Shown: one piece after another, positions 25,401 through 37,804 of the stretch
How positions within the stretch are numbered: position 1 is the stretch's first letter
Layout of the letters: each line of letters opens with the position of its first letter
Assembly: GCA_947044405.1 (NCBI GenBank)
Contig: CAMRHE010000197.1
Coordinates: forward strand, 1-64,000
Source of the DNA: Leptodactylus fallax
Taxonomy: Eukaryota > Chordata > Amphibia > Anura > Leptodactylidae
Length of the DNA stretch: 64,000 nucleotides
Direction: 5' to 3'
Translations under genes and position numbers: made by a program
The notes under the pieces: model-generated
Told to the model about the DNA's origin: nothing
Seen by the model: the letters and a program-made list of their open reading frames with translations, nothing else
The model's database searches: none

Positions 25401-28370
25401 TGCTAGTGGACAGAAGGACCAGATCCTTTAGCCCACTAGGATTTAGCATTCTCATATAGAGCAGGCTAAATTCAAGTGGGCAAAGGGACCTGGTCCTTCT
25501 GCTGAAAACTAGCTATCTGTAGTGGGCAAAGGGACCTGGTCCTTTAGCCCACTAGGATTTAGCATTCTCATACAGAGCAGGCTAAATTCTAGTGGGCAAA
25601 AGGACCTGGTCCTTCTGCTGAAAACTAGCTATCTGTAGTGGGCAAAGGGACCTGGTCCTTTAGCCCACTAGGATTTAGCATTCTCATACAGAGCAGGCTA
25701 AATTCTAGTGGGCAAAGGGACCTGGTCCTTCTGCTGAAAACTAGCTATCTTAGTGGGCAAAGGGACCTGGTCCTTTAGCCCACTAGGATTTAGCATTCTC
25801 ATATAGAGCAGGCTAAATTCTAGTGGGCAAAGGGACCTGGTCCTTCTGCTGAAAACTAGCTATCTCTAGTGGGCAAAGGGACCTGGTCCTTTAGCCCACT
25901 AGGATTTAGCATTCTCATACAGAGCAGGCTAAATTCTAGTGGGCAAAAGGACCTGGTCCTTCTGCTGAAAACTAGCTATCTGTAGTGGGCAAAGGGACCT
26001 GGTCCTTTAGCCCACTAGGATTTAGCATTCTCATACAGAGCAGGCTAAATTCTAGTGGGCAAAGGGACCTGGTCCTTCTGCTGAAAACTAGCTATCTGTA
26101 GTGGGCAAAGGGACCTGGTCCTTTAGCCCACTAGGATTTAGCATTCTCATATAGAGCAGGCTAAATTCTAGTGGGCAAAGGGACCTGGTCCTTCTGCTGA
26201 AAACTAGCTATCTGTAGTGGGCAGAGGGACCTGGTCCTTTAGCCCACTAGGATTTAGCATTCTCATACAGAGCAGGCTAAATTCAAGTGGGCAAAGGGAC
26301 CTGGTCCTTCTGCTGAAAACTAGCTATCTGTAGTGGGCAAAGGGACCTGGTCCTTTAGCCCACTAGGATTTAGCATTCTCATACAGAGCAGGCTAAATTC
26401 TAGTGGGCAAAGGGACCTGGTCCTTCTGCTGAAAACTAGCTATCTGTAGTGGGCAAAGGGACCTGGTCCTTTAGCCCACTAGGATTTAGTATTCTCATAC
26501 AGAGCAGGCTAAATTCTAGTGGGCAAAGGGACCTGGTCCTTCTGCTGAAAACTAGCTATCTGTAGTGGGCAAAGGGACCTGGTCCTTTAGCCCACTAGGA
26601 TTTAGCATTCTCATACAGAGCAGGCTAAATTCTAGTGGGCAAAGGGACCTGGTCCTTTTGCTGAAAACTAGCTATCTGTAGTGGGCAAAGGGACCTGGTC
26701 CTTTAGCCCACTAGGATTTAGTATTCTCATACAGAGCAGGCTAAATTCTAGTGGGCAAAAGGACCTGGTCCTTCTGCTGAAAACTAGCTATCTGTAGTGG
26801 GCAAAGGGACCTGGTCCTTTAGCCCACTAGGATTTAGCATTCTCATACAGAGCAGGCTAAATTCTAGTGGGCAAAAGGACCTGGTCCTTCTGCTGAAAAC
26901 TAGCTATCTCTAGTGGGCAAAGGGACCTGGTCCCTTAGCCCACTAGGATTTAGCATTCTCATACAGAGCAGGCTAAATTCTAGTGGGCAAAGGGACCTGG
27001 TCCTTTTGCTGAAAACTAGCTATCTGTAGTGGGCAAAGGGACATGGTCCTTTAGCCCACTAGGATTTAGCATTCTCATACAGAGCAGGCTAAATTCTAGT
27101 GGGCAAAAGGACCTGGTCCTTCTGCTGAAAACTAGCTATCTGTAGTGGGCAAAGGGACCTGGTCCTTTAGCCCACTAGGATTTAGCATTCTCATACAGAG
27201 CAGGCTAAATTCTAGTGGGCAAAGGGAACTGGTCCTTTTGCTGAAAACTAGCTATCTGTAGTGGGCAAAGGGACCTGGTCCTTTAGCCCACTAGGATTTA
27301 GCATTCTCATACAGAGCAGGCTAAATTCTAGTGGGCAAAGGGATCTGTTCCTTCTGCTGAAAACTAGCTATCTTAGCGGGCAAAGGGACCTGGTCCTTTA
27401 GCCCACTAGGATTTAGCATTCTCATATAGAGCAGGCTAAATTCTAGTGGGCAAAGGGACCTGGTCCTTCTGCTGAAAACTAGCTATCTCTAGTGGGCAAA
27501 GGGACCTGGTCCTTTAGCCCACTAGGATTTAGCATTCTCTATAGAGAAGGCTAAATGCTAGTGGACAGAAGGACCAGGTCCTTTAGCCCACTAGGATTTA
27601 GCATTCTCATATAGAGCAGGCTAAATTCTAGTGGGCAAAGGGACCTGGTCCTTCTGCTGAAAACTAGCTATCTGTAGTGGGCAAAGGGACCTGGTCCTTT
27701 AGCCCACTAGGATTTAGTATTCTCATACAGAGCAGGCTAAATTCTAGTGGGCAAAGGGACCTGGTCCTTCTGCTGAAAACTAGCTATCTGTAGTGGGCAA
27801 AGGGACCTGGTGCTTTAGCCCACTAGGATTTAGTATTCTCATATAGAGCAGGCTAAATTCTAGTGGGCAAAGGGACCTGGTCCTTCTGCTGAAAACTAGC
27901 TATCTCTAGTGGGCAAAGGGACCTGGTCCTTTAGCCCACTAGGATTTAGCATTCTCATATAGAGAAGGCTAAATGCTAGTGGGCAGAAGGACCAGGTCCT
28001 TTAGCCCACTAGGATTTAGCATTCTCATATAGAGCAGGCTAAATTCTAGTGGGCAAAGGGACCTGGTCCTTCTGCTGAAAACTAGCTATCTGTAGTGGGC
28101 AAAGGGACCTGGTCCTTTAGCCCACTAGGATTTAGTATTCTCATACAGAGCAGGCTAAATTCTAGTGGGCAAAGGGACCTGGTCCTTCTGCTGAAAACTA
28201 GCTATCTGTAGTGGGCAAAGGGACCTGGTCCTTTAGCCCACTAGGATTTAGCATTCTCATACAGAGCAGGCTAAATTCTAGCGGGCAAAGGGACCTGGTC
28301 CTTTTGCTGAAAACTAGCTATCTGTAGTGGGCAAAGGGACCTGGTCCTTTAGCCCACTAGGATTTAGCAT

Positions 28371-28925
28371 GCTCTTACAGAGCAGGCTAAATTCTAGTGG
28401 GCAAAAGGACCTGGTCCTTCTGCTGAAAACTAGCTATCTGTAGTGGGCAAAGGGACCTGGTCCTTTAGCCCACTAGGATTTAGCATTCTCATACAGAGCA
28501 GGCTAAATTCTAGTGGGCAAAGGGACCTGGTCCTTTTGCTGAAAACTAGCTATCTGTAGTGGGCAAAGGGACCTGGTCCTTTAGCCCACTAGGATTTAGC
28601 ATTCTCATACAGAGCAGGCTAAATTCTAGTGGGCAAAGGGATCTGTTCCATCTGCTGAAAACTAGCTATCTTAGCGGGCAAAGGGACCTGGTCCTTTAGC
28701 CCACTACGATTTAGCATTCTCATATAGAGCAGGCTAAATTCTAGTGGGCAAAGGGACCTGGTCCTTCTGCTGAAAACTAGCTATCTCTAGTGGGCAAAGG
28801 GACCTGGTCCTTTAGCCCACTAGGATTTAGCATTCTCATATAGAGAAGGCTAAATGCTAGTGGACAGAAGGACCAGATCCTTTAGCCCACTAGGATTTAG
28901 CATTCTCATATAGAGCAGGCTAAAT
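28371..28925 (+). repeat. Partial higher-order block
   Basis: GCTCTTAC at 28371 is followed by TTCAATTGGG at 28925, the same 554-bp spacing as in the full copies. The right part lacks the GGCCAAGG marker at the expected place, so only the left section is preserved. Confidence 0.75.
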
Positions 28926-29689
28926 TCAATTGGGCAAAGGGACCTGGTCCTTCTGCTGAAAACTAGCTATCTGTAGTGGGCAAAGGGACCTGGTGCTTTA
29001 GCCCACTAGGATTTAGTATTCTCATACAGAGCAGGCTAAATTCTAGTGGGCAAAAGGACCTGGTCCTTCTGCTGAAAACTAGCTATCTGTAGTGGGCAAA
29101 GGGACCTGGTCCTTTAGCCCACTAGGATTTAGTATTCTCATACAGAGCAGGCTAAATTCTAGTGGGCAAAGGGACCTGGTCCTTCTGCTGAAAACTAGCT
29201 ATCTCTAGTGGGCAAAGGGACCTGGTCCTTTAGCCCACTAGGATTTAGCATTCTCATACAGAGCAGGCTAAATTCTAGTGGGCAAAAGGACCTGGTCCTT
29301 CTGCTGAAAACTAGCTATCTCTAGTGGGCAAAGGGACCTGGTCCTTTAGCCCACTAGGATTTAGCATTCTCATACAGAGCAGGCTAAATTCTAGTGGGCA
29401 AAGGGACCTGGTCCTTTTGCTGAAAACTAGCTATCTGTAGTGGGCAAAGGGACCTGGTCCTTTAGCCCACTAGGATTTAGCATTCTCATACAGAGCAGGC
29501 TAAATTCTAGTGGGCAAAGGGATCTGTTCCTTCTGCTGAAAACTAGCTATCTGTAGCGGGCAAAGGGACCTGGTCCTTGAGCCCACTAGGATTTAGCATT
29601 CTTATATAGAGCAGGCTAAATTCTAGTGGGCAAAGGGACCTGGTCCTTCTGCTGAAAACTAGCTATCTCTAGTGGGCAAAGGGGACCTG

Positions 29690-29712
29690 GCTCCTTAGAA
29701 CTAAATGCTAGT
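29690..29712 (+). other. Disrupted A-to-A' boundary
   Basis: AAAGGGGACCTGGCTCCTTAG runs directly into AACTAAATGCTAGTGGACAG, so most of one A module is lost just before an A'. Confidence 0.6.
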
Positions 29713-30080
29713 GGACAGAAGGACCAGGGCCTTTGGCCCACTAGGATTTAGCATTCTCATATAGAGCAGGCTAAATTCTAGTGGGCAAAGGGACCTGGTC
29801 CTTCTGCTGAAAACTAGCTATCTGTAGTGGGCAAAGGGACCTGGTGCTTTAGCCCACTAGGATTTAGTATTCTCATATAGAGCAGGCTAAATTCTAGTGG
29901 GCAAAGGGACCTGGTCCTTCTGCTGAAAACTAGCTGTCTCTAGTGGGCAAAGGGACCTGGTCCTTTAGCCCACTAGGATTTAGCATTCTCATATAGAGAA
30001 GGCTAAATGCTAGTGGACAGAAGGACCAGGTCCTTTAGCCCACTAGGATTTAGCATTCTCATATAGAGCAGGCTAAATTC

Positions 30081-30172
30081 TAGTGGGCAAAGGGACCTGG
30101 TCCTTCTGCTGAAAACTAGCTATCTGTAGTGGGCAAAGGGACCTGGTCCTTTTGCTGAAAACTAGCTATCTG
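30081..30172 (+). repeat. B-B pair (copy 1)
   Basis: Two 46-bp B modules are adjacent (30081-30126 and 30127-30172) with no A between them. The second carries the TTTTGCTG variant. The same pair occurs 7,632 bp downstream. It is the reciprocal type of product to the B-less A-A fusions, as expected from unequal exchange at the 25-bp block shared by A and B. Confidence 0.88.
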
Positions 30173-31205
30173 TAGTGGGCAAAGGGACCTGGTCCTTTAG
30201 CCCACTAGGATTTAGCATTCTCATACAGAGCAGGCTAAATTCTAGTGGGCAAAGGGACCTGGTCCTTCTGCTGAAAACTAGCTATCTGTAGTGGGCAAAG
30301 GGACCTGGTCCTTTAGCCCACTAGGATTTAGCATTCTCATACAGAGCAGGCTAAATTCTAGTGGGCAAAAGGACCTGGTCCTTCTGCTGAAAACTAGCTA
30401 TCTGTAGTGGGCAAAGGGACATGGTCCTTTAGCCCACTAGGATTTAGCATTCTCATACAGAGCAGGCTAAATTCTAGTGGGCAAAAGGACCTGGTCCTTC
30501 TGCTGAAAACTAGCTATCTGTAGTGGGCAAAGGGACCTGGTCCTTTAGCCCACTAGGATTTAGCATTCTCATACAGAGCAGGCTAAATTCTAGTGGGCAA
30601 AGGGAACTGGTCCTTTTGCTGAAAACTAGCTATCTGTAGTGGGCAAAGGGACCTGGTCCTTTAGCCCACTAGGATTTAGCATTCTCATACAGAGCAGGCT
30701 AAATTCTAGTGGGCAAAGGGATCTGTTCCTTCTGCTGAAAACTAGCTATCTTAGCGGGCAAAGGGACCTGGTCCTTTAGCCCACTAGGATTTAGCATTCT
30801 CATATAGAGCAGGCTAAACTCTAGTGGGCAAAGGGACCTGGTCCTTCTGCTGAAAACTAGCTATCTCTAGTGGGCAAAGGGACCTGGTCCTTTAGCCCAC
30901 TAGGATTTAGCATTCTCATATAGAGAAGGCTAAATGCTAGTGGACAGAAGGACCAGGTCCTTTAGCCCACTAGGATTTAGCATTCTCATATAGAGCAGGC
31001 TAAATTCTAGTGGGCAAAGGGACCTGGTCCTTCTGCTGAAAACTAGCTATCTGTAGTGGGCGAAGGGACCTGGTCCTTTAGCCCACTAGGATTTAGTATT
31101 CTCATACAGAGCAGGCTAAATTCTAGTGGGCAAAGGGACCTGGTCCTTCTGCTGAAAACTAGCTATCTGTAGTGGGCAAAGGGACCTAGTGCTTTAGCCC
31201 AATAG
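30081..31205 (+). repeat. Segmental duplication, 7,632-bp offset to 37,713-38,837
   Basis: The B-B pair (30081), GGAACTGG (30603), AACTCTAG (30817) and GGCGAAGGG (C at 31061) recur at 37713, 38235, 38449 and 38693, all at +7,632 bp. GGAACTGG and AACTCTAG also recur once more at +1,580 bp (32183 and 32397), giving a third nearby copy. Confidence 0.87.
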
Positions 31206-31344
31206 GATTTAGTATTCTCATATAGAGCAGGCTAAATTCTAGTGGGCAAAGGGACCTGGTCCTTCTGCTGAAAACTAGCTATCTCTAGTGGGCAAAGGGA
31301 CCTGGTCCTTTAGCCCACTAGGATTTAGCATTCTCATATAGAGC

Positions 31345-31412
31345 AGGCTAAATGCTAGTGGGCAGAAGGACCTGGTCCTTCTGCTAGAAGAGCTAGCTAA
31401 ATCTCTAGTGGG
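31345..31412 (+). other. A'-B-like hybrid module
   Basis: AAATGCTAGTGGGCAGAAGG is followed by a normal-centre CCTGGTCCTTCTGCT, then AGAAGAGCTAGCTAAATCTC and the next module. It looks like a hybrid of A' and B. The loss of regular stop codons here creates the only sizeable open frame in the window (minus strand, 31275-31457), which is not a gene. Confidence 0.65.
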
Positions 31413-32950
31413 CAAAGGGACCTGGTCCTTTAGCCCACTAGGATTTAGCATTCTCATACAGAGCAGGCTAAATTCTAGTGGGCAAAGGGACCTGGTCCTT
31501 TTGCTGAAAACTAGCTATCTGTAGTGGGCAAAGGGACCTGGTCCTTTAGCCCACTAGGATTTAGCATTCTCATACAGAGCAGGCTAAATTCTAGTGGGCA
31601 AAGGGACCTGATCCTTTTGCTGAAAACTAGCTATCTGTAGTGGGCAAAGGGACCTGGTCCTTTAGCCCACTAGGATTTAGCATTCTCATACAGAGCAGGC
31701 TAAATTCTAGTGGGCAAAGGGACCTGGTCCTTTTGCTGAAAACTAGCTATCTGTAGTGGGCAAAGGGACCTGGTCCTTTAGCCCACTAGGATTTAGCATT
31801 CTCATACAGAGCAGGCTAAATTCTAGTGGGCAAAGGGACCTGGTCCTTTTGCTGAAAACTAGCTATCTGTAGTGGGCAAAGGGACCTGGTCCTTTAGCCC
31901 ACTAGGATTTAGCATTCTCATACAGAGCAGGCTAAATTCTAGTGGGCAAAGGGACCTGTTCCTTCTGCTGAAAACTAGCTATCTTAGCGGGCAAAGGGAC
32001 CTGGTCCTTTAGCCCACTAGGATTTAGCATTCTCATATAGAGCAGGCTAAATTCTAGTGGGCAAAAGGACCTGGTCCTTCTGCTGAAAACTAGCTATCTG
32101 TAGTGGGCAAAGGGACCTGGTCCTTTAGCCCACTAGGATTTAGCATTCTCATACAGAGCAGGCTAAATTCTAGTGGGCAAAGGGAACTGGTCCTTTTGCT
32201 GAAAACTAGCTATCTGTAGTGGGCAAAGGGACCTGGTCCTTTAGCCCACTAGGATTTAGCATTCTCATACAGAGCAGGCTAAATTCTAGTGGGCAAAGGG
32301 ATCTGTTCCTTCTGCTGAAAACTAGCTATCTTAGCGGGCAAAGGGACCTGGTCCTTTAGCCCACTAGGATTTAGCATTCTCATATAGAGCAGGCTAAACT
32401 CTAGTGGGCAAAGGGACCTGGTCCTTCTGCTGAAAACTAGCTATCTCTAGTGGGCAAAGGGACCTGGTCCTTTAGCCCCTAGGATTTAGCATTCTCATAT
32501 AGAGAAGGCTAAATGCTAGTGGACAGAAGGACCAGGTCCTTTAGCCCACTAGGATTTAGCATTCTCATATAGAGCAGGCTAAATTCTAGTGGGCAAAGGG
32601 ACCTGGTCCTTCTGCTGAAAACTAGCTATCTGTAGTGGGCAAAGGGACCTGGTCCTTTAGCCCACTAGGATTTAGTATTCTCATACAGAGCAGGCTAAAT
32701 TCTAGTGGGCAAAGGGACCTGGTCCTTCTGCTGAAAACTAGCTATCTGTAGTGGGCAAAGGGACCTAGTGCTTTAGCCCACTAGGATTTAGTATTCTCAT
32801 ATAGAGCAGGCTAAATTCTAGTGGGCAAAGGGACCTGGTCCTTCTGCTGAAAACTAGCTATCTCTAGTGGGCAAAGGGACCTGGTCCTTTAGCCCACTAG
32901 GATTTAGCATTCTCATATAGAGAAGGCTAAATGCTAGTGGACAGAAGGAC

Positions 32951-32973
32951 CAGGCCAGCCCCAGGTAGCATTC
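32951..32973 (+). other. A' module with scrambled centre
   Basis: GGACAGAAGGACCAGG continues as CCAGCCCCAGGTAGCATTCTC, with loss of TTTAGCCCACTAGGATT. A closely similar lesion occurs at 36141-36158. Confidence 0.6.
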
Positions 32974-34695
32974 TCATATAGAGCAGGCTAATTCTAGTGG
33001 GCAAGGGACCTGGTCCTTTAGCCCACTAGGATTTAGCATTCTCATACAGAGCAGGCTAAATTCTAGTGGGCAAAGGGACCTGGTCCTTTTGCTGAAAACT
33101 AGCTATCTGTAGTGGGCAAAGGGACCTGGTCCTTTAGCCCACTAGGATTTAGCATTCTCATACAGAGCAGGCTAAATTCTAGTGGGCAAAGGGACCTGGT
33201 CCTTCTGCTGAAAACTAGCTATCTGTAGTGGGCAAAGGGACCTGGTCCTTTAGCCCACTAGGATTTAGCATTCTCATACAGAGCAGGCTAAATTCTAGTG
33301 GGCAAAGGGACCTGGTCCTTCTGCTGAAAACTAGCTATCTGTAGTGGGCAAAGGGACCTGGTCCTTTAGCCCACTAGGATTTAGCATTCTCATACAGAGC
33401 AGGCTAAATTCTAGTGGGCAAAGGGACCTGATCCTTTTGCTGAAAACTAGCTATCTGTAGTGGGCAAAGGGACCTGGTCCTTTAGCCCACTAGGATTTAG
33501 CATTCTCATACAGAGCAGGCTAAATTCTAGTGGGCAAAGGGATCTGTTCCATCTGCTGAAAACTAGCTATCTTAGCGGGCAAAGGGACCTGGTCCTTTAG
33601 CCCACTACGATTTAGCATTCTCATATAGAGCAGGCTAAATTCTAGTGGGCAAAGGGACCTGGTCCTTCTGCTGAAAACTAGCTATCTCTAGTGGGCAAAG
33701 GGACCTGGTCCTTTAGCCCACTAGGATTTAGCATTCTCATATAGAGAAGGCTAAATGCTAGTGGACAGAAGGACCAGATCCTTTAGCCCACTAGGATTTA
33801 GCATTCTCATATAGAGCAGGCTAAATTCAATTGGGCAAAGGGACCTGGTCCTTCTGCTGAAAACTAGCTATCTGTAGTGGGCAAAGGGACCTGGTGCTTT
33901 AGCCCACTAGGATTTAGTATTCTCATACAGAGCAGGCTAAATTCTAGTGGGCAAAAAGACCTGGTCCTTTTGCTGAAAACTAGCTATCTGTAGTGGGCAA
34001 AGGGACATGGTCCTTTAGCCCACTAGGATTTAGCATTCTCATACAGAGCAGGCTAAATTCTAGTGGGCAAAGGGACCTGGTCCTTCTGCTGAAAACTAGC
34101 TATCTCTAGTGGGCAAAGGGACCTGGTCCTTTAGCCCACTAGGATTTAGCATTCTCATACAGAGCAGGCTAAATTCTAGTGGGCAAAAGGACCTGGTCCT
34201 TCTGCTGAAAACTAGCTATCTCTAGTGGGCAAAGGGACCTGGTCCTTTAGCCCACTAGGATTTAGCATTCTCATACAGAGCAGGCTAAATTCTAGTGGGC
34301 AAAGGGACCTGGTCCTTTTGCTGAAAACTAGCTATCTGTAGTGGGCAAAGGGACCTGGTCCTTTAGCCCACTAGGATTTAGCATTCTCATACAGAGCAGG
34401 CTAAATTCTAGTGGGCAAAAGGACCTGGTCCTTCTGCTGAAAACTAGCTATCTGTAGTGGGCAAAGGGACCTGGTCCTTTAGCCCACTAGGATTTAGCAT
34501 TCTCATACAGAGCAGGCTAAATTCTAGTGGGCAAAGGGACCTGGTCCTTCTGCTGAAAACTAGCTATCTTAGTGGGCAAAGGGACCTGGTCCTTGAGCCC
34601 ACTAGGATTTAGCATTCTCATACAGAGCAGGCTAAATTCTAGTGGGCAAAGGGACCTGGTCCTTCTGCTGAAAACTAGCTACTCTAGTGGGCAAA

Positions 34696-34721
34696 GCCGC
34701 CCCCAAAAAAAAAAAAAAGGA
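34696..34721 (+). other. Insertion with 14-base A run
   Basis: GGGCAAAG is followed by CCGCCCCC, fourteen A (34705-34718) and GGACAGAAGGACCAGG. The A' module is entered midway, so its first part and the end of the preceding A are replaced. The poly-A could suggest a retroposed tail, but there is no inserted body and no target duplication. Confidence 0.7.
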
Positions 34722-36140
34722 CAGAAGGACCAGGTCCTTTAGCCCACTAGGATTTAGCATTCTCATACAGAGCAGGCTAAATTCTAGTGGGCAAAGGGAC
34801 CTGGTCCTTCTGCTGAAAACTAGCTATCTGTAGTGGGCAAAGGGACCTGGTCCTTTAGCCCACTAGGATTTAGTATTCTCATACAGAGCAGGCTAAATTC
34901 TAGTGGGCAAAAGGACCTGGTCCTTTTGCTGAAAACTAGCTATCTGTAGTGGGCAAAGGGACCTGGTCCTTTAGCCCACTAGGATTTAGCATTCTCATAC
35001 AGAGCAGGCTAAATTCTAGTGGGCAGAAAGGACCTGGTCCTTCTGCTGAAAACTAGCTATCTGTAGTGGGCAAAGGGACCTGGTCCTTTAGCCCACTAGG
35101 ATTTAGCATTCTCATACAGAGCAGGCTAAATTCTAGTGGGCAAAGGGACCTGGTCCTTCTGCTGAAAACTAGCTATCTGTAGTGGGCAAAGGGACCTGGT
35201 CCTTTAGCCCACTAGGATTTAGCATTCTCATACAGAGCAGGCTAAATTCTAGTGGGCAAAAGGACCTGGTCCTTCTGCTGAAAACTAGCTATCTGTAGTG
35301 GGCAAAGGGACCTGGTCCTTTAGCCCACTAGGATTTAGCATTCTCATACAGAGCAGGCTAAATTCTAGTGGGCAAAGGGACCTGGTCCTTTTGCTGAAAA
35401 CTAGCTATCTGTAGTGGGCAAAGGGACCTGGTCCTTTAGCCCACTAGGATTTAGCATTCTCATACAGAGCAGGCTAAATTCTAGTGGGCAAAGGGATCTG
35501 TTCCTTCTGCTGAAAACTAGCTATCTTAGCGGGCAAAGGGACCTGGTCCTTTAGCCCACTAGGATTTAGCATTCTCATATAGAGCAGGCTAAATTCTAGT
35601 GGGCAAAGGGACCTGGTCCTTCTGCTGAAAACTAGCTATCTCTAGTGGGCAAAGGGACCTGGTCCTTTAGCCCACTAGGATTTAGCATTCTCATATAGAG
35701 AGGCTAAATGCTAGTGGACAGAAGGACCAGGTCCTTTAGCCCACTAGGTTTGCCTCATATAGAGCAGGCTAAATTCTAGTGGGCAAAGGGACCTGGTCCT
35801 TCTGCTGAAAACTAGCTATCTGTAGTGGGCGCAAAGGGACCTGGTCCTTTAGCCCACTAGGATTTAGTATTCTCATACAGAGCAGGCTAAATTCTAGTGG
35901 GCAAAGGGACCTGGTCCTTCTGCTGAAAACTAGCTATCTGTAGTGGGCAAAGGGACCTGGTGCTTTAGCCCACTAGGATTTAGCATTCTCATATAGAGCA
36001 GGCTAAATTCTAGTGGGCAAAGGGACCTGGTCCTTCTGCTGAAAACTAGCTATCTCTAGTGGGCAAAGGGACCTGGTCCTTTAGCCCACTAGGATTTAGC
36101 ATTCTCATATAGAGAAGGCTAAATGCTAGTGGACAGAAGG

Positions 36141-36158
36141 ACCAGCCCTAGGTAGCAT
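36141..36158 (+). other. A' module with scrambled centre, second case
   Basis: GGACAGAAGGACCAG continues as CCCTAGGTAGCATTCTC. It resembles 32951-32973, sharing the AGGTAGCATTCTC rejoin, so it may be a copied lesion or the same type of consensus failure. Confidence 0.6.
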
Positions 36159-37624
36159 TCTCATATAGAGCAGGCTAAATTCTAGTGGGCAAAGGGACCT
36201 GGTCCTTCTGCTGAAAACTAGCTATCTGTAGTGGGCAAAGGGACCTGGTCCTTTAGCCCACTAGGATTTAGCATTCTCATACAGAGCAGGCTAAATTCTA
36301 GTGGGCAAAGGGACCTGGTCCTTCTGCTGAAAACTAGCTATCTGTAGTGGGCAAAGGGACCTGGTCCTTTAGCCCACTAGGATTTAGCATTCTCATACAG
36401 AGCAGGCTAAATTCTAGTGGGCAAAAGGACCTGGTCCTTTTGCTGAAAACTAGCTATCTGTAGTGGGCAAAGGGACATGGTCCTTTAGCCCACTAGGATT
36501 TAGCATTCTCATACAGAGCAGGCTAAATTCTAGTGGGCAAAAGGACCTGGTCCTTCTGCTGAAAACTAGCTATCTGTAGTGGGCAAAGGGACCTGGTCCT
36601 TTAGCCCACTAGGATTTAGCATTCTCATACAGAGCAGGCTAAATTCTAGTGGGCAAAGGGACCTGGTCCTTCTGCTGAAAACTAGCTATCTGTAGTGGGC
36701 AAAGGGACCTGGTCCTTTAGCCCACTAGGATTTAGCATTCTCATACAGAGCAGGCTAAATTCTAGTGGGCAAAAGGACCTGGTCCTTCTGCTGAAAACTA
36801 GCTATCTGTAGTGGGCAAAGGGACCTGGTCCTTTAGCCCACTAGGATTTAGCATTCTCATACAGAGCAGGCTAAATTCTAGTGGGCAAAGGGACCTGGTC
36901 CTTTTGCTGAAAACTAGCTATCTGTAGTGGGCAAAGGGACATGGTCCTTTAGCCCACTAGGATTTAGCATTCTCATACAGAGCAGGCTAAATTCTAGTGG
37001 GCAAAAGGACCTGGTCCTTCTGCTGAAAACTAGCTATCTGTAGTGGGCAAAGGGACCTGGTCCTTTAGCCCACTAGGATTTAGCATTCTCATACAGAGCA
37101 GGCTAAATTCTAGTGGGCAAAGGGATCTGTTCCTTCTGCTGAAAACTAGCTATCTTAGCGGGCAAAGGGACCTGGTCCTTTAGCCCACTAGGATTTAGCA
37201 TTCTCATATAGAGCAGGCTAAATTCTAGTGGGCAAAGGGACCTGGTCCTTCTGCTGAAAACTAGCTATCTCTAGTGGGCAAAGGGACCTGGTCCTTTAGC
37301 CCACTAGGATTTAGCATTCTCATATAGAGAAGGCTAAATGCTAGTGGACAGAAGGACCAGGTCCTTTGGCCCCACTAGGATTTAGCATTCTCATATAGAG
37401 CAGGCTAAATTCTAGTGGGCAAAGGGACCTGGTCCTTCTGCTGAAAACTAGCTATCTGTAGTGGGCAAAGGGACCTGGTGCTTTAGCCCAATAGGATTTA
37501 GTATTCTCATATAGAGCAGGCTAAATTCTAGTGGGCAAAGGGACCTGGTCCTTCTGCTGAAAACTAGCTGTCTCTAGTGGGCAAAGGGACCTGGTCCTTT
37601 AGCCCACTAGGATTTAGCATTCTC

Positions 37625-37690
37625 ATAGAGAAGGCTAAATGCTAGTGGACAGAAGGACCAGGTCCTTTGGCCCACAAGGAATGAGCATTC
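37625..37690 (+). other. A' module with small indels
   Basis: CTCATAGAG lacks two bases. The A' module ends GGTCCTTTGGCCCACAAGGAATGAGCATTC, where regular copies read TTTAGCCCACTAGGATTTAGC. A related lesion, TTTGGCCCACAAGGATTAGC, is found near 44687. Confidence 0.6.
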
Positions 37691-37712
37691 TCATATAGAG
37701 CAGGCTAAATTC

Positions 37713-37804
37713 TAGTGGGCAAAGGGACCTGGTCCTTCTGCTGAAAACTAGCTATCTGTAGTGGGCAAAGGGACCTGGTCCTTTTGCTGAAAACTAGCTA
37801 TCTG
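37713..37804 (+). repeat. B-B pair (copy 2)
   Basis: Same structure as 30081-30172, at exactly +7,632 bp, inside a longer duplicated segment. Confidence 0.88.

Noticed and set aside
31275..31457. 60-codon open frame on the minus strand containing a repeated MRMLNPSGLKDQVPLPTRD motif
   Set aside because: It is satellite sequence read across the irregular hybrid module at 31345-31412, which removes the usual stops. The protein repeats because the DNA repeats. There is no coding context, and 60 codons is close to the ~40 that regular array already allows.
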